The notes: a model not told the origin generated them from the sequence alone. 64,000 nucleotides of DNA from Saccharomyces uvarum (GCA_947243795.1 OX365931.1:434001-498000), one strand, 5' to 3'. Numbered from the stretch's first letter, positions 8,669 to 19,530 are shown. Made by a program: numbers and translations.

Positions 8669-9889
8669 ACTTTTTTAAAATACGCTTCCAAAACACAATG
8701 TACACTTTCCGAAAATGAGCAATCTGCTTGGGTAAATGAGGCGAAAACTGTTGCAATTTTTATTTTGGCTTATGTCACGAAATATTCAGGAAACCCATTT
8801 ATTGGTGTATATATATCAGATATTTTTTATTATTTTATATTCAGAACAAAAAAAACAGAAGACAAAAATAAAATCAACATATATTTTTACATTATATATC
8901 TATAATGAAACACCTCCTGCAGAACTTTCATAGTGGTAATTAGTCTCATTAATATTTCTTATTTACGTTTAGTTCCTGATAATTGAAACAAAAAATAATC
9001 TTATACTCTTTTATTCTTGTACTCTTTTGCTATCACAAAAATTATTTTTTACAATAGTACAAGATTATTTTTTAGTTTACTAAAGCTTAGTCGAAACACC
9101 AGTATTTTTCATCTATGCTTTCCGTAACTAACTCAATTTATGTCTACAGAGTTTGAAAGAATAGAGGAGAATCAGTACTACGCTGAAATCATTGCCAAAT
9201 AAGAGAGAATTCGTAACATAACACCAAGACCAAATGTTCGAGCACAAACTTATGGGACAGAAAACATTAAGGAAAATATTATAACAAGGCACGCTTGGTT
9301 AAGATGAAGGAATTTCACAAAGTTTCGTAAAGAAATGTTTACTTTCAGTTAACTCGGTCCAGATACAAAAGACTTATACTCGCACTTACGTGGTTGATAA
9401 TTAGTGAACTCTAAAGAAAAATCAATCATTTCATTTAGTAATACAATAACCTCAGTAATTTAGACTCCGTGGTATAACTATTCTCTGTTACCTATAATTT
9501 TTCAATTTTCAAACGCGTGTCTACTATGTACGAAATCCAAGTTTTCGCGTTTGAAAAATAAACTAAACAAATAGCTCGAGAAAATACGCGTCGAAAAAAA
9601 ATCGCGTCTTTTTCAGCTTACTATTGCATATATACGTACGTACTATGAAAATTGGCTGAACTAATATTCGTGTATATATATATATATACATACATATATT
9701 CCTAGAAAAAAACATGTTACATGCAACTTCAATTTTGCTTAAACTGCCAAAGAGATTTTTTTTATTGCAAAGAACATAATTGATAGAAAACAGAGACGGT
9801 TTTAGGAAGAATCTATAACAAAAAGAACAAACAAATAAACTAGAAAAGCAAACTCAATTGATTTATTTTCTTTACAAAAAAACAGAACA
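8669..9889. promoter_or_regulatory. ATP16-MCD1 intergenic region with two MCB boxes
   Basis: This is a long A/T-rich gap of about 1.2 kb. Two exact ACGCGT MluI cell-cycle boxes lie at 9513-9518 and 9586-9591, 300-380 bp before MCD1. They are the binding sites of MBF (Mbp1-Swi6) and fit the G1/S expression of cohesin. No gene was seen. Confidence 0.75.
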
Positions 9890-11596
9890 ATGGCTACAGA
9901 AAACCCACAACGTCTTACAGTTTTGAAACTGGCCACCAATAAAGGTCCACTAGCTCAAATATGGCTTGCCTCAAATATGTCAAATATATCGAGAGGTTCT
10001 GCTATTCAAACTCATATTGCTGAATCAGCAAAAGAAATTGCAAAAGCTTCCGGTTATGGTAATGAAACAGATAGCGTAGAACACATCACTCTACGAACCT
10101 CAGGTGAATTATTACAAGGTATTGTTCGTGTGTATTCTAAGCAAGCCACTTTCCTACTTACAGATATTAAGGACACGTTAACAAAGATCAGCACCTTATT
10201 TAAAACAAACCAGGGAGTACATGTTACAGTAAGCAGGCTGAATACTGTCACGAGGGTTGACCAATTAATCTTAGAAGATGCGGTAACAGAAAGAGAAGTT
10301 TTAGTTACTCCGGGGTTGGAATTCTTAGATGACACTACAATACCTGTGGGTTTAATGGCGCAAGAAAATTCGATGGAAAGAAAAGTACAAGGTGCCGCTC
10401 CTTGGGATACATCACTGGAGGTTGGGAGAAGATTCAACCCAGACGAGGACCTTGAGCATAATCATATGTCTAGTATGGACCTTGATTTTGATATCGAAGA
10501 AGGCCCAATGACTTCAAAATCATGGGAAGAAGGAACAAGACAAAGCTCACATAATTTTGGTGCACATGAAAATTTTATACAAGATGACGATTTTCCTCTT
10601 GACGATGCTGCAAATGTCGATTGGGATCTGGGGATTACTGAAAACAATGGTCAAAGTGATAATAGTGATGATCATTCCGTTGAGCAAGGTAGAAGAGTTG
10701 ATGGGTCAATGATGTCTGAAGAACCTACAGACTTTAATTTCAACTTAGAAATCGAGAAGGATGCACCCATGGATGACATGGATATATCAACCGATTTCAT
10801 AGCAGAACCACAACAGTCTAAACAACAAACTAGAAGAAGAAGAAATTCACAATTAACAAATACAAAAAATATTCAACTCGATGAAGAAACAGAAAATTCC
10901 GAAAGTTCGACTTCTTCCAACAATTATAAGCAAGAAGGATTAAATAATTCTCTTACAGCTCAACGCGTCAATTTGACAACTAAAAGACTATGGAGTGAAC
11001 TCGCCGAAAGCATGGCCTATTTACCAGATTCAATTTTCAAGAACTTTTTATCATATGATTCCTTAAAGAAAAGAAAGGTACAAAATATAATAGAAGGATC
11101 AATTGAAGAGCCTGAGCTAAACATGTCATTGGACCTCAATGAAGATGTAATCAGCAACCCGGCTACAAGTGACGGTAGTTTCAATGATTTGGATGAGGAT
11201 GCAGCTGAATTTGAGCCGCTTGACGCTGATTTAAATGAAGCTCCTCTCCTAGAAGAAAATCTCGCAAGCATAAATGCGGGAAGCGAAGAAACCACCACAC
11301 AAACGGAAAAGGTCCGTCTAGTGTCCGGTGAAGTGGCTTCCAAAGCTACTGTTCAAATGGCGGAAATTTTAAGAAAGGAAATAACCGAAGAAAAAGAAGT
11401 GATATTCACAAATGTTTTGAGAAACCAACTAAATACTTCTTCGGAAAATATTACCAGAAGGGAAGCCAGTAAAGGATTTTTCGATATCTTATCCCTTGCT
11501 ACAGAGGGATGTATTGATTTGAACCAAAAAGAAACGTTTGGCAGTATCATGATAGACGCCAAACCGGCTCTATTTGAAAGATTCATTACTGCTTAA
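9890..11596 (+). CDS. MCD1: Cohesin kleisin subunit Mcd1/Scc1
   Basis: This is the alpha-kleisin that closes the Smc1-Smc3 ring and holds sister chromatids together until separase cuts it at anaphase. It has 568 residues, close to the 566 of S. cerevisiae. The N-terminal Rad21/Rec8 domain (about 10-115) binds Smc3 and the C-terminal winged helix (about 480-565, GFFDILSLATEGCIDL) binds Smc1. Both separase sites are visible and at the same numbers as in S. cerevisiae: SLEVGRR with R180 and SVEQGRR with R268. The middle is acidic and fast-evolving. Two MCB boxes upstream indicate G1/S transcription. Confidence 0.98.
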   Translation: MATENPQRLTVLKLATNKGPLAQIWLASNMSNISRGSAIQTHIAESAKEIAKASGYGNETDSVEHITLRTSGELLQGIVRVYSKQATFLLTDIKDTLTKISTLFKTNQGVHVTVSRLNTVTRVDQLILEDAVTEREVLVTPGLEFLDDTTIPVGLMAQENSMERKVQGAAPWDTSLEVGRRFNPDEDLEHNHMSSMDLDFDIEEGPMTSKSWEEGTRQSSHNFGAHENFIQDDDFPLDDAANVDWDLGITENNGQSDNSDDHSVEQGRRVDGSMMSEEPTDFNFNLEIEKDAPMDDMDISTDFIAEPQQSKQQTRRRRNSQLTNTKNIQLDEETENSESSTSSNNYKQEGLNNSLTAQRVNLTTKRLWSELAESMAYLPDSIFKNFLSYDSLKKRKVQNIIEGSIEEPELNMSLDLNEDVISNPATSDGSFNDLDEDAAEFEPLDADLNEAPLLEENLASINAGSEETTTQTEKVRLVSGEVASKATVQMAEILRKEITEEKEVIFTNVLRNQLNTSSENITRREASKGFFDILSLATEGCIDLNQKETFGSIMIDAKPALFERFITA

Positions 11597-12208
11597 AGTT
11601 ATACTTTGAGCCACATAAAAGTTTTGTAGTCAAAACCACGGATGTATTAGTATATATAAAAGACTTTGATGTATAATGTTGTCTATTTTTAAGATTAATA
11701 TTCACGGGAGACGATAGACACAAATGTATGTGCTGAAGCTTCCAGTGCTCACAGGGTTTTGGTGACTCTATACTCGATGCATATAATTAAGCATATTCTG
11801 AAGGCCCAAGTGATAGAAGACTACAGACGTTTCTACTGTATTACTCCACGCTGATTTTTTCAATCTGTACTTTATACATACCCTATGAAACAGCTGAAAT
11901 TTTAGATCTAAACCTTAACATTGAAAGAAAGGTCCATTGTAAGTACTATATACCGACAAACTTACATATTCTTATACAACCTGGTAAAAAAGCCCACATC
12001 TAGAAAGTTTTCCAGGCCAAACGATCTTTATTCTTACCGGGCTTTGGCACAATAGCAGCCAGAGGAAACTTTTGGCATTTAGAAAAGACCCAAGTTATAA
12101 CTTAATATACAAAACACTTAAGTTGAACAGTCTCTGTAATAAAGTAACCAAAAGTCTTGTGTTACTTTGATGAAAAAAAAGGGAATAAAAAGAAAACGGC
12201 TCGGACAC
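11597..12208. other. Convergent MCD1-NHP10 intergenic region
   Basis: About 610 bp lie between two converging genes and serve as both 3' ends. A/T-rich runs are present, but no gene or structured element was recognised. Confidence 0.55.
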
Positions 12209-12820
12209 CTAGTTAGAGGCAACCAGCGCTTCTTCTTCACCTTCTTTAGTCTCATCTACTTTCACGGGTGACTTTTCTTCATTGTTTTTTATCTTTTGTT
12301 CACTTTCTTCTTTATCATCATCTGCATCTGTACTAGATATTTTCTTATTGTATACTTCCATTTCCATCTGGTACCTTTCTCTATCTTCGCTATAGAGTTT
12401 ATAGTACGGTTTCCTATCCTGTTCGTTAAGGTTTTTCCAACCCTCAGCCAAATCTCTTGTTACGTCAAGAGACCCATTTTGCCTGATCCTCTCTTTGTTC
12501 ATTTCACAATATAACAAATAAGCATTTGTGGGTCTCTTGGGCATATTCGGGTCCCTTTCCTTTACTTTATGTCTTTTGGTTTTCGATTTTCGAAAAGGTT
12601 TTGTCAACAGTTCCTGCTTGAATGAGGCCAGAGTCGGCAATGGATCTTCACAATTTAGCTCGGGATCAAGTTCTATCCTAGATTCCAACCTTTCCAATAA
12701 AACGCCGTACTCCAATTTGAGTCTTTTAACTGAGAGCCGTGATCTTTGGATTGCAAGTCCAAGCACCACATTCTGATCTTTTAATTCTTCAAGTCTATGC
12801 TTTTTTTCGTCAGCTGACAT
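12209..12820 (-). CDS. NHP10: INO80-complex HMG-box protein Nhp10
   Basis: Nhp10 is a non-sequence-specific DNA-binding subunit of the INO80 chromatin remodeller that helps it sense linker DNA and double-strand breaks. It has 203 residues, as in S. cerevisiae. An N-terminal coiled coil (about 3-55) is followed by a basic linker and an HMG box at about 90-160 (MPKRPTNAYLLYCEMNKERI to YKLYSEDRERYQMEME). The tail after 165 is acidic and Lys/Glu-rich. It is divergent from RMD1 with about 400 bp between starts. Confidence 0.97.
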   Translation of the reverse strand: MSADEKKHRLEELKDQNVVLGLAIQRSRLSVKRLKLEYGVLLERLESRIELDPELNCEDPLPTLASFKQELLTKPFRKSKTKRHKVKERDPNMPKRPTNAYLLYCEMNKERIRQNGSLDVTRDLAEGWKNLNEQDRKPYYKLYSEDRERYQMEMEVYNKKISSTDADDDKEESEQKIKNNEEKSPVKVDETKEGEEEALVASN

Positions 12821-13223
12821 TTCCTATTTGTTCTTATCACTTATGTATTTGTCGCCTCTGATACAATCAAGCTCGTAGAACGATACGATACGGGTGCGTG
12901 GCAATCATTTATATATTAATTGAAACCCTTCCTTTCTCAAAAGAAAAACTTTTTTCTAGGGAAAATGGAGAACCGTCGGCTCCTTTTACCTTACTGGTGT
13001 AGTCTTGTTTTTTCATTTTTGATAATGCGATTTAGGGCGAAAAACCGCTGACAGTAACTTGTCCGTGTTCGTGCACAAGATTTCTTTTCAGTTTGAAAAT
13101 ATACTAGGTAATCCTAAGAATGGCTTCTTTGCCAGCTGTAACGGTGACCACGAATAGAAAAGTTAGCTGAAGTACCATTCAGAATAAACTCCGTTCTGAA
13201 ACAAATTCTTCACTTAGTCGGTA
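12821..13223. promoter_or_regulatory. Divergent NHP10-RMD1 promoter region
   Basis: About 400 bp lie between the two start codons. It contains A/T-rich stretches, but I recognise no named site with confidence. Confidence 0.5.
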
Positions 13224-14516
13224 ATGGTAGATAATAATAATTACCAACCGGAGCGTCAGGCATTACTTGATAATGACCAGCATCTCTCGAATAATAGCAA
13301 ATTATCTTCGAACCCCAAAAAGTACGTACCCACTCCACAAGATACAAGGAAGTCTAGAGCATCATATACAGGAAGTGCCATGATTAATCCCATAAGTAAA
13401 CAGAGCCGTACAGGTGCAGGTGCCCAAAGAACATCACGTACAGCGCAAAAACTAAAACTTCTGCCAGAAGAGCCATTCCAAAGGGATGACGAAGGACTTG
13501 CAGACCTAAAGAATCAGGAAGTATATTCCCAGGTAAATAGAATAAAAGATAAGCCTGCAAGAAGAGACGCTGAAAAGTTGGGAAAGGCTCACAGGCATTT
13601 GCTCCCAAGGTCTACTGCATATTGTACTTCTAGCAGTTACAACATGAAAGAACTGATAAGATGGTTAAAGGATTGTCGAAAGATACATCACACCCATCCA
13701 AAATTATTCGATGAATGTTTGCACACCCCATTCATATACAACGATTGGAGAGGTGACAAGAGATTTGAACATGAAGACGTTATTAGGTTAGACGATGAAG
13801 GTGGTGAAATTATTGTTAGTGATAAACACCCGGATTTGTTCATTTTTGAATATGGTGTTGTAGTTATGTGGGGGTTCACGGAAAGAGAAGAGAAGGCATT
13901 TTTAAACGATATAGAGAAGTTTGAAAAGGAAAAATTAGCTGAAGAAGATATTCAAGTAGAAGAGTTTAATTATTATGTGACAAAAAGTTATCAACCAAGA
14001 ATATATAACGATTTTATTACTTTGAGAGATGGCTCAAACTATATGGTCAAGCTCTCGATCTCTCATGCAATTGCTCAAAGTGTGAAAATTTCTTTATTTG
14101 AGGAACTGGTAGATAATACTATTGAAGATACTCAAGATATACCGCAAGAAATTGCGTATAGTGGGAAAGTTTCTATGAGCAAAGAGGACATTATGAAAAG
14201 CATAGGTGAGCTATTCATTTTAAGAATTAACATCAACTTGCATGGATCGGTTTTAGACTCACCAGAGATTATGTGGTCAGAGCCTCAACTAGAACCTATA
14301 TATCAAGCAACTAGAGGATATTTGGAAATCAACCAACGTGTTTCACTTTTAAATCAAAGACTGGAAGTCATTTCGGATCTTCTTCAAATGCTGAAGGAAC
14401 AGTTGGGCCACTCACATGAGGAGTACCTTGAATTTATTGTTATATTACTGGTTGGTGTGGAAGTGCTGATATCGGTAATAAATATTGTGGTTGACATGCT
14501 CGCCAGCCAACGTTGA
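13224..14516 (+). CDS. RMD1: Rmd1, DUF155 membrane protein
   Basis: Rmd1 belongs to the conserved DUF155 family (Rmd1, Rmd8, mitochondrial Rrg8-like and human RMND1 relatives). In S. cerevisiae it is cytosolic or membrane-associated and required for meiotic nuclear division. The 430 residues match. The N-terminal 130 residues are polar and basic. The DUF155 core spans about 200-395 (for example HPDLFIFEYGVVVMWGFTER). A single hydrophobic helix at about 403-424 (EFIVILLVGVEVLISVINIV) near the C-terminus is the family's tail anchor. It is the last left-arm gene before the centromere. Confidence 0.95.
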   Translation: MVDNNNYQPERQALLDNDQHLSNNSKLSSNPKKYVPTPQDTRKSRASYTGSAMINPISKQSRTGAGAQRTSRTAQKLKLLPEEPFQRDDEGLADLKNQEVYSQVNRIKDKPARRDAEKLGKAHRHLLPRSTAYCTSSSYNMKELIRWLKDCRKIHHTHPKLFDECLHTPFIYNDWRGDKRFEHEDVIRLDDEGGEIIVSDKHPDLFIFEYGVVVMWGFTEREEKAFLNDIEKFEKEKLAEEDIQVEEFNYYVTKSYQPRIYNDFITLRDGSNYMVKLSISHAIAQSVKISLFEELVDNTIEDTQDIPQEIAYSGKVSMSKEDIMKSIGELFILRININLHGSVLDSPEIMWSEPQLEPIYQATRGYLEINQRVSLLNQRLEVISDLLQMLKEQLGHSHEEYLEFIVILLVGVEVLISVINIVVDMLASQR

Positions 14517-14782
14517 AGTCGCTACCCTTAACGTTGTTACGAATGCACTTCAAATAGACTTGCAGTAACCATCTAATAACTTAATAATGTTATGTAGGCA
14601 GTTAATATTCTCGAAATAAAATAATGCATGAAATAGAATAGTACCATCCTCTTTGAATCTCCTATTCTTTACATATCTCACTACCTCTATCGTATACACT
14701 TTCTTTCTAGTTTATGATGAGGCTGTCCATAACTTTAAGAATGAACTCCTGTAATTTGGTATTATTGAGCTTTATAGTTGTA
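14517..14782. other. RMD1 3' flank
   Basis: A/T-rich sequence between RMD1 and the pericentromeric LTR. Nothing else was recognised. Confidence 0.5.
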
Positions 14783-15079
14783 TGATGATCTTTGGGATTC
14801 CATTGTTTCTTAATGTTATAATATTACGTATATAGATTATACTAGAGATTCTCCTCATGTATTTAGGAATCCACAAAAAGGAATCTGCAATTTTGCATAA
14901 TATTATAAATGATTCTTTTCCTCTTTTTATATGTTATCATTCATTGATCCTATTACATTATCAATCCTTGCGTTTCAGCTTCCATTAATTTCGACGACAG
15001 TTTGAATCTTAATTTATGTCATCTTTTAACACCGTATATAATAGTAATAGATAGACAATAGTTGAATCTTGTTCCAACA
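14783..15079 (-). mobile_element. Solo Ty1/2-type (delta-like) LTR near the centromere
   Basis: A minus-orientation LTR of about 297 bp, from TGATGATCTTTGGGATTCC to GTTCCAACA, is very similar to the LTR at 1-312. GTAT occurs immediately before the element and again one base after it, possibly a degraded target-site duplication. It lies only about 315 bp from CDEI of the centromere. It is a solo LTR with no body. Confidence 0.85.
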
Positions 15080-15394
15080 GGTATCGTAAAGTTTATAGTT
15101 TTATACCTATGGTATTGTTATTGATTCACGAAGAAATACGAGAGGAGTAGAAAAAACCAAGTAATACTTAATTTAACTGAGTAAAACTCCGTAACAAAAA
15201 TCCTCTCTCTGCAAAATTTTTTTCATTGTTGATTTTTCAGTGTCAAATCATACACAGATTCCGATTTGATAACTGCTAATATTACTTAATTCTTGGCAAG
15301 TAATAGGGCAATTCCCGAAAAGACTACAGTGATAATTAGGACGTTTAAGTGATATCCTATTTACTTGAGGAAAATTGACTATATTGATAATCAT

Positions 15395-15513
15395 ATCACA
15401 TGATCATAAAACAATATATATATTATATAAATAAATCATTTAAGGACAGACATTAATTAATACTGTTTAATAACTCTGTGTTTCTTTTGGTTTTGATTTC
15501 CGAAAAGAAAAAT
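15395..15513 (+). other. CEN4: Point centromere CEN4 (CDEI-CDEII-CDEIII)
   Basis: All three elements of a Saccharomyces point centromere are present in order. CDEI is ATCACATG at 15395-15402 (Cbf1 site). CDEII is 85 bp at 15403-15487 and about 82 percent A+T. CDEIII at 15488-15513 contains the CBF3-contacted core TGATTTCCGAA at 15494-15504. The position between RMD1 and NTH1 is exactly that of CEN4 in S. cerevisiae. It assembles a single CENP-A nucleosome and kinetochore. Confidence 0.96.
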
Positions 15514-16105
15514 GATGTTGAAATTGTAGATATATGCTGATTTTTTAGAACTTTGACCGAGGATGTTTTCTTAGAGAAGCGCGTTGTTACGCCCAGTATC
15601 CAGCAGTCACTAAATAAATAGTAGTTGGCAGCTCAAAACAACAATAAGGACTTTCTCACTGCAATCAGATGTAGAACGGGAATCTTAGAGTAAGTATTTT
15701 TGTCTAAATGCGGTCAACTTATACTTTTTTATGAGATCGAGATTCTTTAGTTCCTTAATCATAGGAATTATCAGGGGAGCATTTTCGTTTTAATGGGGTT
15801 TTGCACATTATTTTATTGCCCACTTTCTTTGGAAAGATGTTCTAGCATTTTAAGCAGAGGTGTTGGCACTTTGAATGAACAATACACAGTTTCAAAAACT
15901 TTCAAATATTGTAACAGATAACTTTGAAAAGATGAGAACTGTGTTATCGCTAACTCGGCGTATTTGCCAAAAATGTAAAAAGATAGAAAATGATGTTGAA
16001 AGTATAAAAGCGGCTCCATAATTTAGAGCCATCTATTTTGAATCTCATAAAAAACGGCTGTCCAGAATATTATATCTGAAGTACGTAGTATATATGTAAC
16101 ATGAC
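15514..16105. other. CEN4-NTH1 intergenic region
   Basis: About 590 bp of pericentromeric A/T-rich sequence contain the NTH1 3' end. A minus-strand ATG ORF of 68 codons at 15813-16019 is not recognised and is probably chance. Confidence 0.5.
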
Positions 16106-18364
16106 TTAAAGTCCGTAGAGGTTTCTTTCTTGAGGTCTCAAACTGCTAAAAAATGAGATCGGAGGAATACAAGCACCAAGAGCTCTTCTTGCATGACTGT
16201 TCATGTATTTTAAACCTAGGGTATAACTGGCATTAACCCAACCAAAGCCTTCAGTAGCCGCGCCTTTAAAGTCTGCACCTTGATTACCATACTCTGCTTC
16301 AACACGGTGAGGGTCTGTCCCTCTTGTAACGTCATATTTTTCGACCACAATACCATTATAGTCAACAAATGCCTTCGTCATCATAAAAAGCCATCTATAA
16401 GCCAGTCTACTTGCCACGGTTAAGTACCCATAAGAGCGGAGACCTTCCCAAGCGAGAATTTGATGAGGTGCCCAACCAAATGGATAATCCCATTGTCTAA
16501 TTGGTCTCGAAATGGAAATTGGGCCTCTAGAACGTTCCGTACAGGCTGCCAGACCGCCAAGCATTTCCAATTTGGGTAAGGCTTTTTCCACCATTTTCTG
16601 TGCTTGTTCCTTAGTAGCAAGACCAGCCCACAATGCCCAAAATGTAGTTGCGGACTCATACGATGTTCTGTGTTTGATCTTCGTGTTGTAGTCGAAGAAA
16701 AAGCCCGACTCGTCATCCCACATATATTCTGTAATCTTTTGTTTCCTTGTCTTGGCCATTTCCTTCCATGTATCAGAAGTGGTTATAGAATGATCTAGAG
16801 GATCTTCATATTTATCATCGCAGAATTCCTTTACGAAGTTTGCAATATCGATCTCATACTTGTAAAGAAGGGCATTTAGGTCAATAGTAGCCAGGTAGGC
16901 ACACACACCTTCAAATCTATATGTGGTATCATGTCCAGATTCTCTTACACCACGGTCATGAAGAAAAAACTCATCCAATTTAGGCTCCTTTATCTTACCA
17001 TCGTTATAAAGTTGCTTGAAATCATCTAAAGAGACTTTGTGCCTCGATGCATATGGTAGTAAAACGGTATCAAAATGGTCGCTTTCAGTTTCTGGAGGAA
17101 TACCAAGACCATTAGGGTGGTATCTTGATAGGCCCGTTTCTGGGTCAAGTCTTGGGGATGCAGTCCAAACGGTTTTGTACTCCTTTATAGCAGCTTCGTA
17201 GGCTCTTTTCAACAAATCCACCGCGTCAGGATTACTTTTACCACCGAGTTTTTTGAAGACGACTAAAGCCATCTCGGTTAAGAATGGTGGTTGTGATCTG
17301 CATAAATAATAACTCCTGTTAGCATTCAATATTTTCCCATAGTGATTAATTTCGAATATAAAATGCTCGACCATACCTCTCGCAACATCAGTCTTATTGG
17401 CTTCTAGAAGACCCAGTGCCATCATATAGGAGTCCCAACCATACAGTTCATTGAATCTACCACCTGGAACAGCATAGGGGTAACCGATGAGGGTTTTTTC
17501 ACCAGTAGAAGGGTTAAAATGCTCTTCCATGGCTAATGCTAGTAAACCAGGAGTATCATTGACAGACTTGACGTATTCTGCAGTAATTTTCTTTGGTAAA
17601 TATTCAACTTCTAATTTTAAAGATGGATGCATTTGAGAAGCTTGAATATAGAATTCGTATTGCTCTGGACAATCAATAGGAACATATATTCTTGGATTTT
17701 TGGCCCCTGGCGTATTGATCTTCGTATCTTTTGCGATTTCACCTATATTGTTCAAATCAATTCTTCTGGTTAATGTGTTCCAGAATTGGGTGTTTATCAA
17801 TCTTGATAACCTGCTTACAGGGTTTTCATTTATACGAGCTTCATCTAGAAAGACGTGATGTCTACCGAAACTTTTGGCAATAGTCAATTCTTGCAAAAGA
17901 TTGGACAACATGTATGTACCTCTAATATTGATATGCTTATAACCATAGGAATTTGCAGTGCCGACTTTCAAGACTTTTGGGCCGGTATCTTCAATAGTGA
18001 TCTGATAATTTTTATCAGTGTCCTCTGCGGACAATAGTTCATTCAGTGTCTTGTCTACGTCTTCAATAAAGAAACGACGGTTACCTTGACTACTCGAATA
18101 GGTATCATCTTCAGAACCACGCCTAGTTTGTTGAAGCTTACCGAATCCAGTCGTCTTAAACGGGGAAACATTATCAAAAACACTCATAGTTCTTGTACGG
18201 TTGATTTTAGCGGGCTTTGCCTGCTTTTGTTGCTTTCTTGGGTCTGTTGGAGGACCGTAGTAGACTTCTGCATTTGAAAAAGGGTCATTAAACTCACTCA
18301 ATGATGATAATCTTCTTTGACGGCTCTGAACCACAGGCCCTTGACTTGCATTAACCTTGCTCAT
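16106..18364 (-). CDS. NTH1: Neutral trehalase Nth1
   Basis: Nth1 is a cytosolic GH37 enzyme that hydrolyses trehalose to two glucose during recovery from stress and return to growth. It has 752 residues. The N-terminal regulatory tail carries PKA sites RRLSS (S20/S21), RTRTMS (S61) and RRGSE (S84); phosphorylation creates the 14-3-3 (Bmh1/2) binding sites. A calcium-binding loop (DTDKNYQITIED, about 115-126) follows. Both trehalase signatures are present: PGGRFNELYGWDSY and QWDYPFGWAPHQ. The catalytic region also includes GVRESGHDTTYRFEG and the C-terminal VEAEYGNQGADF. Two STREs lie in the divergent promoter shared with YRB1. Confidence 0.98.
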   Translation of the reverse strand: MSKVNASQGPVVQSRQRRLSSLSEFNDPFSNAEVYYGPPTDPRKQQKQAKPAKINRTRTMSVFDNVSPFKTTGFGKLQQTRRGSEDDTYSSSQGNRRFFIEDVDKTLNELLSAEDTDKNYQITIEDTGPKVLKVGTANSYGYKHINIRGTYMLSNLLQELTIAKSFGRHHVFLDEARINENPVSRLSRLINTQFWNTLTRRIDLNNIGEIAKDTKINTPGAKNPRIYVPIDCPEQYEFYIQASQMHPSLKLEVEYLPKKITAEYVKSVNDTPGLLALAMEEHFNPSTGEKTLIGYPYAVPGGRFNELYGWDSYMMALGLLEANKTDVARGMVEHFIFEINHYGKILNANRSYYLCRSQPPFLTEMALVVFKKLGGKSNPDAVDLLKRAYEAAIKEYKTVWTASPRLDPETGLSRYHPNGLGIPPETESDHFDTVLLPYASRHKVSLDDFKQLYNDGKIKEPKLDEFFLHDRGVRESGHDTTYRFEGVCAYLATIDLNALLYKYEIDIANFVKEFCDDKYEDPLDHSITTSDTWKEMAKTRKQKITEYMWDDESGFFFDYNTKIKHRTSYESATTFWALWAGLATKEQAQKMVEKALPKLEMLGGLAACTERSRGPISISRPIRQWDYPFGWAPHQILAWEGLRSYGYLTVASRLAYRWLFMMTKAFVDYNGIVVEKYDVTRGTDPHRVEAEYGNQGADFKGAATEGFGWVNASYTLGLKYMNSHARRALGACIPPISFFSSLRPQERNLYGL

Positions 18365-18930
18365 TCTAGTAGGTTTCTTGGAGCTTTTCTGCTTATAATA
18401 CTTTCTGGTATAATTAGTCTCTAGTACTCTCCCTGAAGTTTAATGCAGTTAGTTATGACACCAAAATATATATATATTTTTTGAGTATTAGGATATTTGC
18501 TATACGGACAGCGATAAGAGGAAAGTTCTAGCTAATTTCTTGCGATCTTTTTGAACCAATCTTCTATTTCGCTCATGGAAAATCCGGTAAATCAGTGATC
18601 GCGCACGCTCCATATCTACAGTACTGGGAACCAGTCTATATATAGCCTTATATAAGGTACTGATCTATCAAACTTGCGATTTGGTGGCCTTCGGTAAGTA
18701 GGGGATAAGGGGCTTCGTCCCACGCGATTCCTTGTCGTTTCTTTTTCCCTTACTTTTTTTTTGCCAGCGGGAAGAACAGCGGAAAAAATGCAGAAAAAAT
18801 GCAGAAAATAAAAAATAAAACTGAAATCGATTTTGATATTGATATTCAAATCGAAATTCGAACTGAAGAAAGGCCTTGTTTCGTTTACAGCCAAAGTAAC
18901 AAGATACACACAGTCATAGACCTGAAAAGA
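18365..18930. promoter_or_regulatory. Divergent NTH1-YRB1 promoter with two STREs
   Basis: Two AGGGG stress-response elements lie 8 bp apart at 18700-18704 and 18708-18712, about 340 bp before NTH1. Msn2/Msn4 act through such sites, and NTH1 is a known stress-induced target. An in-frame extension upstream of YRB1 exists but is not the conserved start. Confidence 0.65.
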
Positions 18931-19530
18931 ATGTCCAGCGAAGATAACAAACCTATTGTTGAAAAGAAGGAAGAAACGGCTCCAAAGCCACCTTCCGCCG
19001 CCGTCTTCTCCATGTTTGGTGGTAAGAAGGCCGAAAAGCCAGAAGCTAAGAAGGATGAAGCCGACACCAAGGACGAAGCCAAGAAGGAAGGCGAGGATGC
19101 CCCAGAATCCCCAGATGTCCATTTCGAACCAGTTGTTCACTTGGAAAAGGTCGATGTCAAGACCATGGAAGAAGACGAAGAAGTTCTTTATAAAGTCAGA
19201 GCTAAGCTTTTCAGATTCGATGCCGATGCCAAGGAATGGAAAGAAAGAGGTACTGGTGACTGTAAGTTCTTAAAGAACAAGAAGACCAACAAGGTCAGAA
19301 TATTGATGAGAAGGGACAAGACTTTGAAGATTTGTGCCAACCACATCATTGCCCCAGAATACACTTTGAAACCTAACGTTGGTTCCGACAGATCCTGGGT
19401 ATATGCCTGCACAGCTGATATTGCAGAAGGTGAGGCCGAAGCTTTCACTTTCGCCATCAGATTTGGCAGTAAAGAAAACGCTGACAAATTCAAAGAAGAG
19501 TTTGAAAAGGCCCAAGAAATTAACAAATAG
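18931..19530 (+). CDS. YRB1: Ran-GTP binding protein Yrb1 (RanBP1)
   Basis: Yrb1 binds Gsp1-GTP and, with Rna1, promotes GTP hydrolysis on the cytoplasmic side of the nuclear pore, releasing cargo complexes. The start at 18931 (MSSEDNKP) matches the S. cerevisiae N-terminus and gives 199 residues; an ATG-led in-frame extension beginning near 18799 is not conserved. The N-terminal 60 residues are Lys/Glu-rich. The RanBD1 fold covers about 68-198 ([51 protein letters not shown]). Codon use is strongly biased, as in highly expressed genes. It ends at EINK, two residues earlier than S. cerevisiae. Confidence 0.97.
   Translation: MSSEDNKPIVEKKEETAPKPPSAAVFSMFGGKKAEKPEAKKDEADTKDEAKKEGEDAPESPDVHFEPVVHLEKVDVKTMEEDEEVLYKVRAKLFRFDADAKEWKERGTGDCKFLKNKKTNKVRILMRRDKTLKICANHIIAPEYTLKPNVGSDRSWVYACTADIAEGEAEAFTFAIRFGSKENADKFKEEFEKAQEINK

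Noticed and set aside
15813-16019. A 68-codon ATG ORF between CEN4 and NTH1
   Set aside because: No domain, no known gene at this place and A/T-rich pericentromeric context. Probably chance.
18799-18930. In-frame upstream extension of YRB1 starting MQKIKNK
   Set aside because: The RanBP1 N-terminus conserved in S. cerevisiae begins at 18931 (MSSEDNKP), and the extension has no family similarity.
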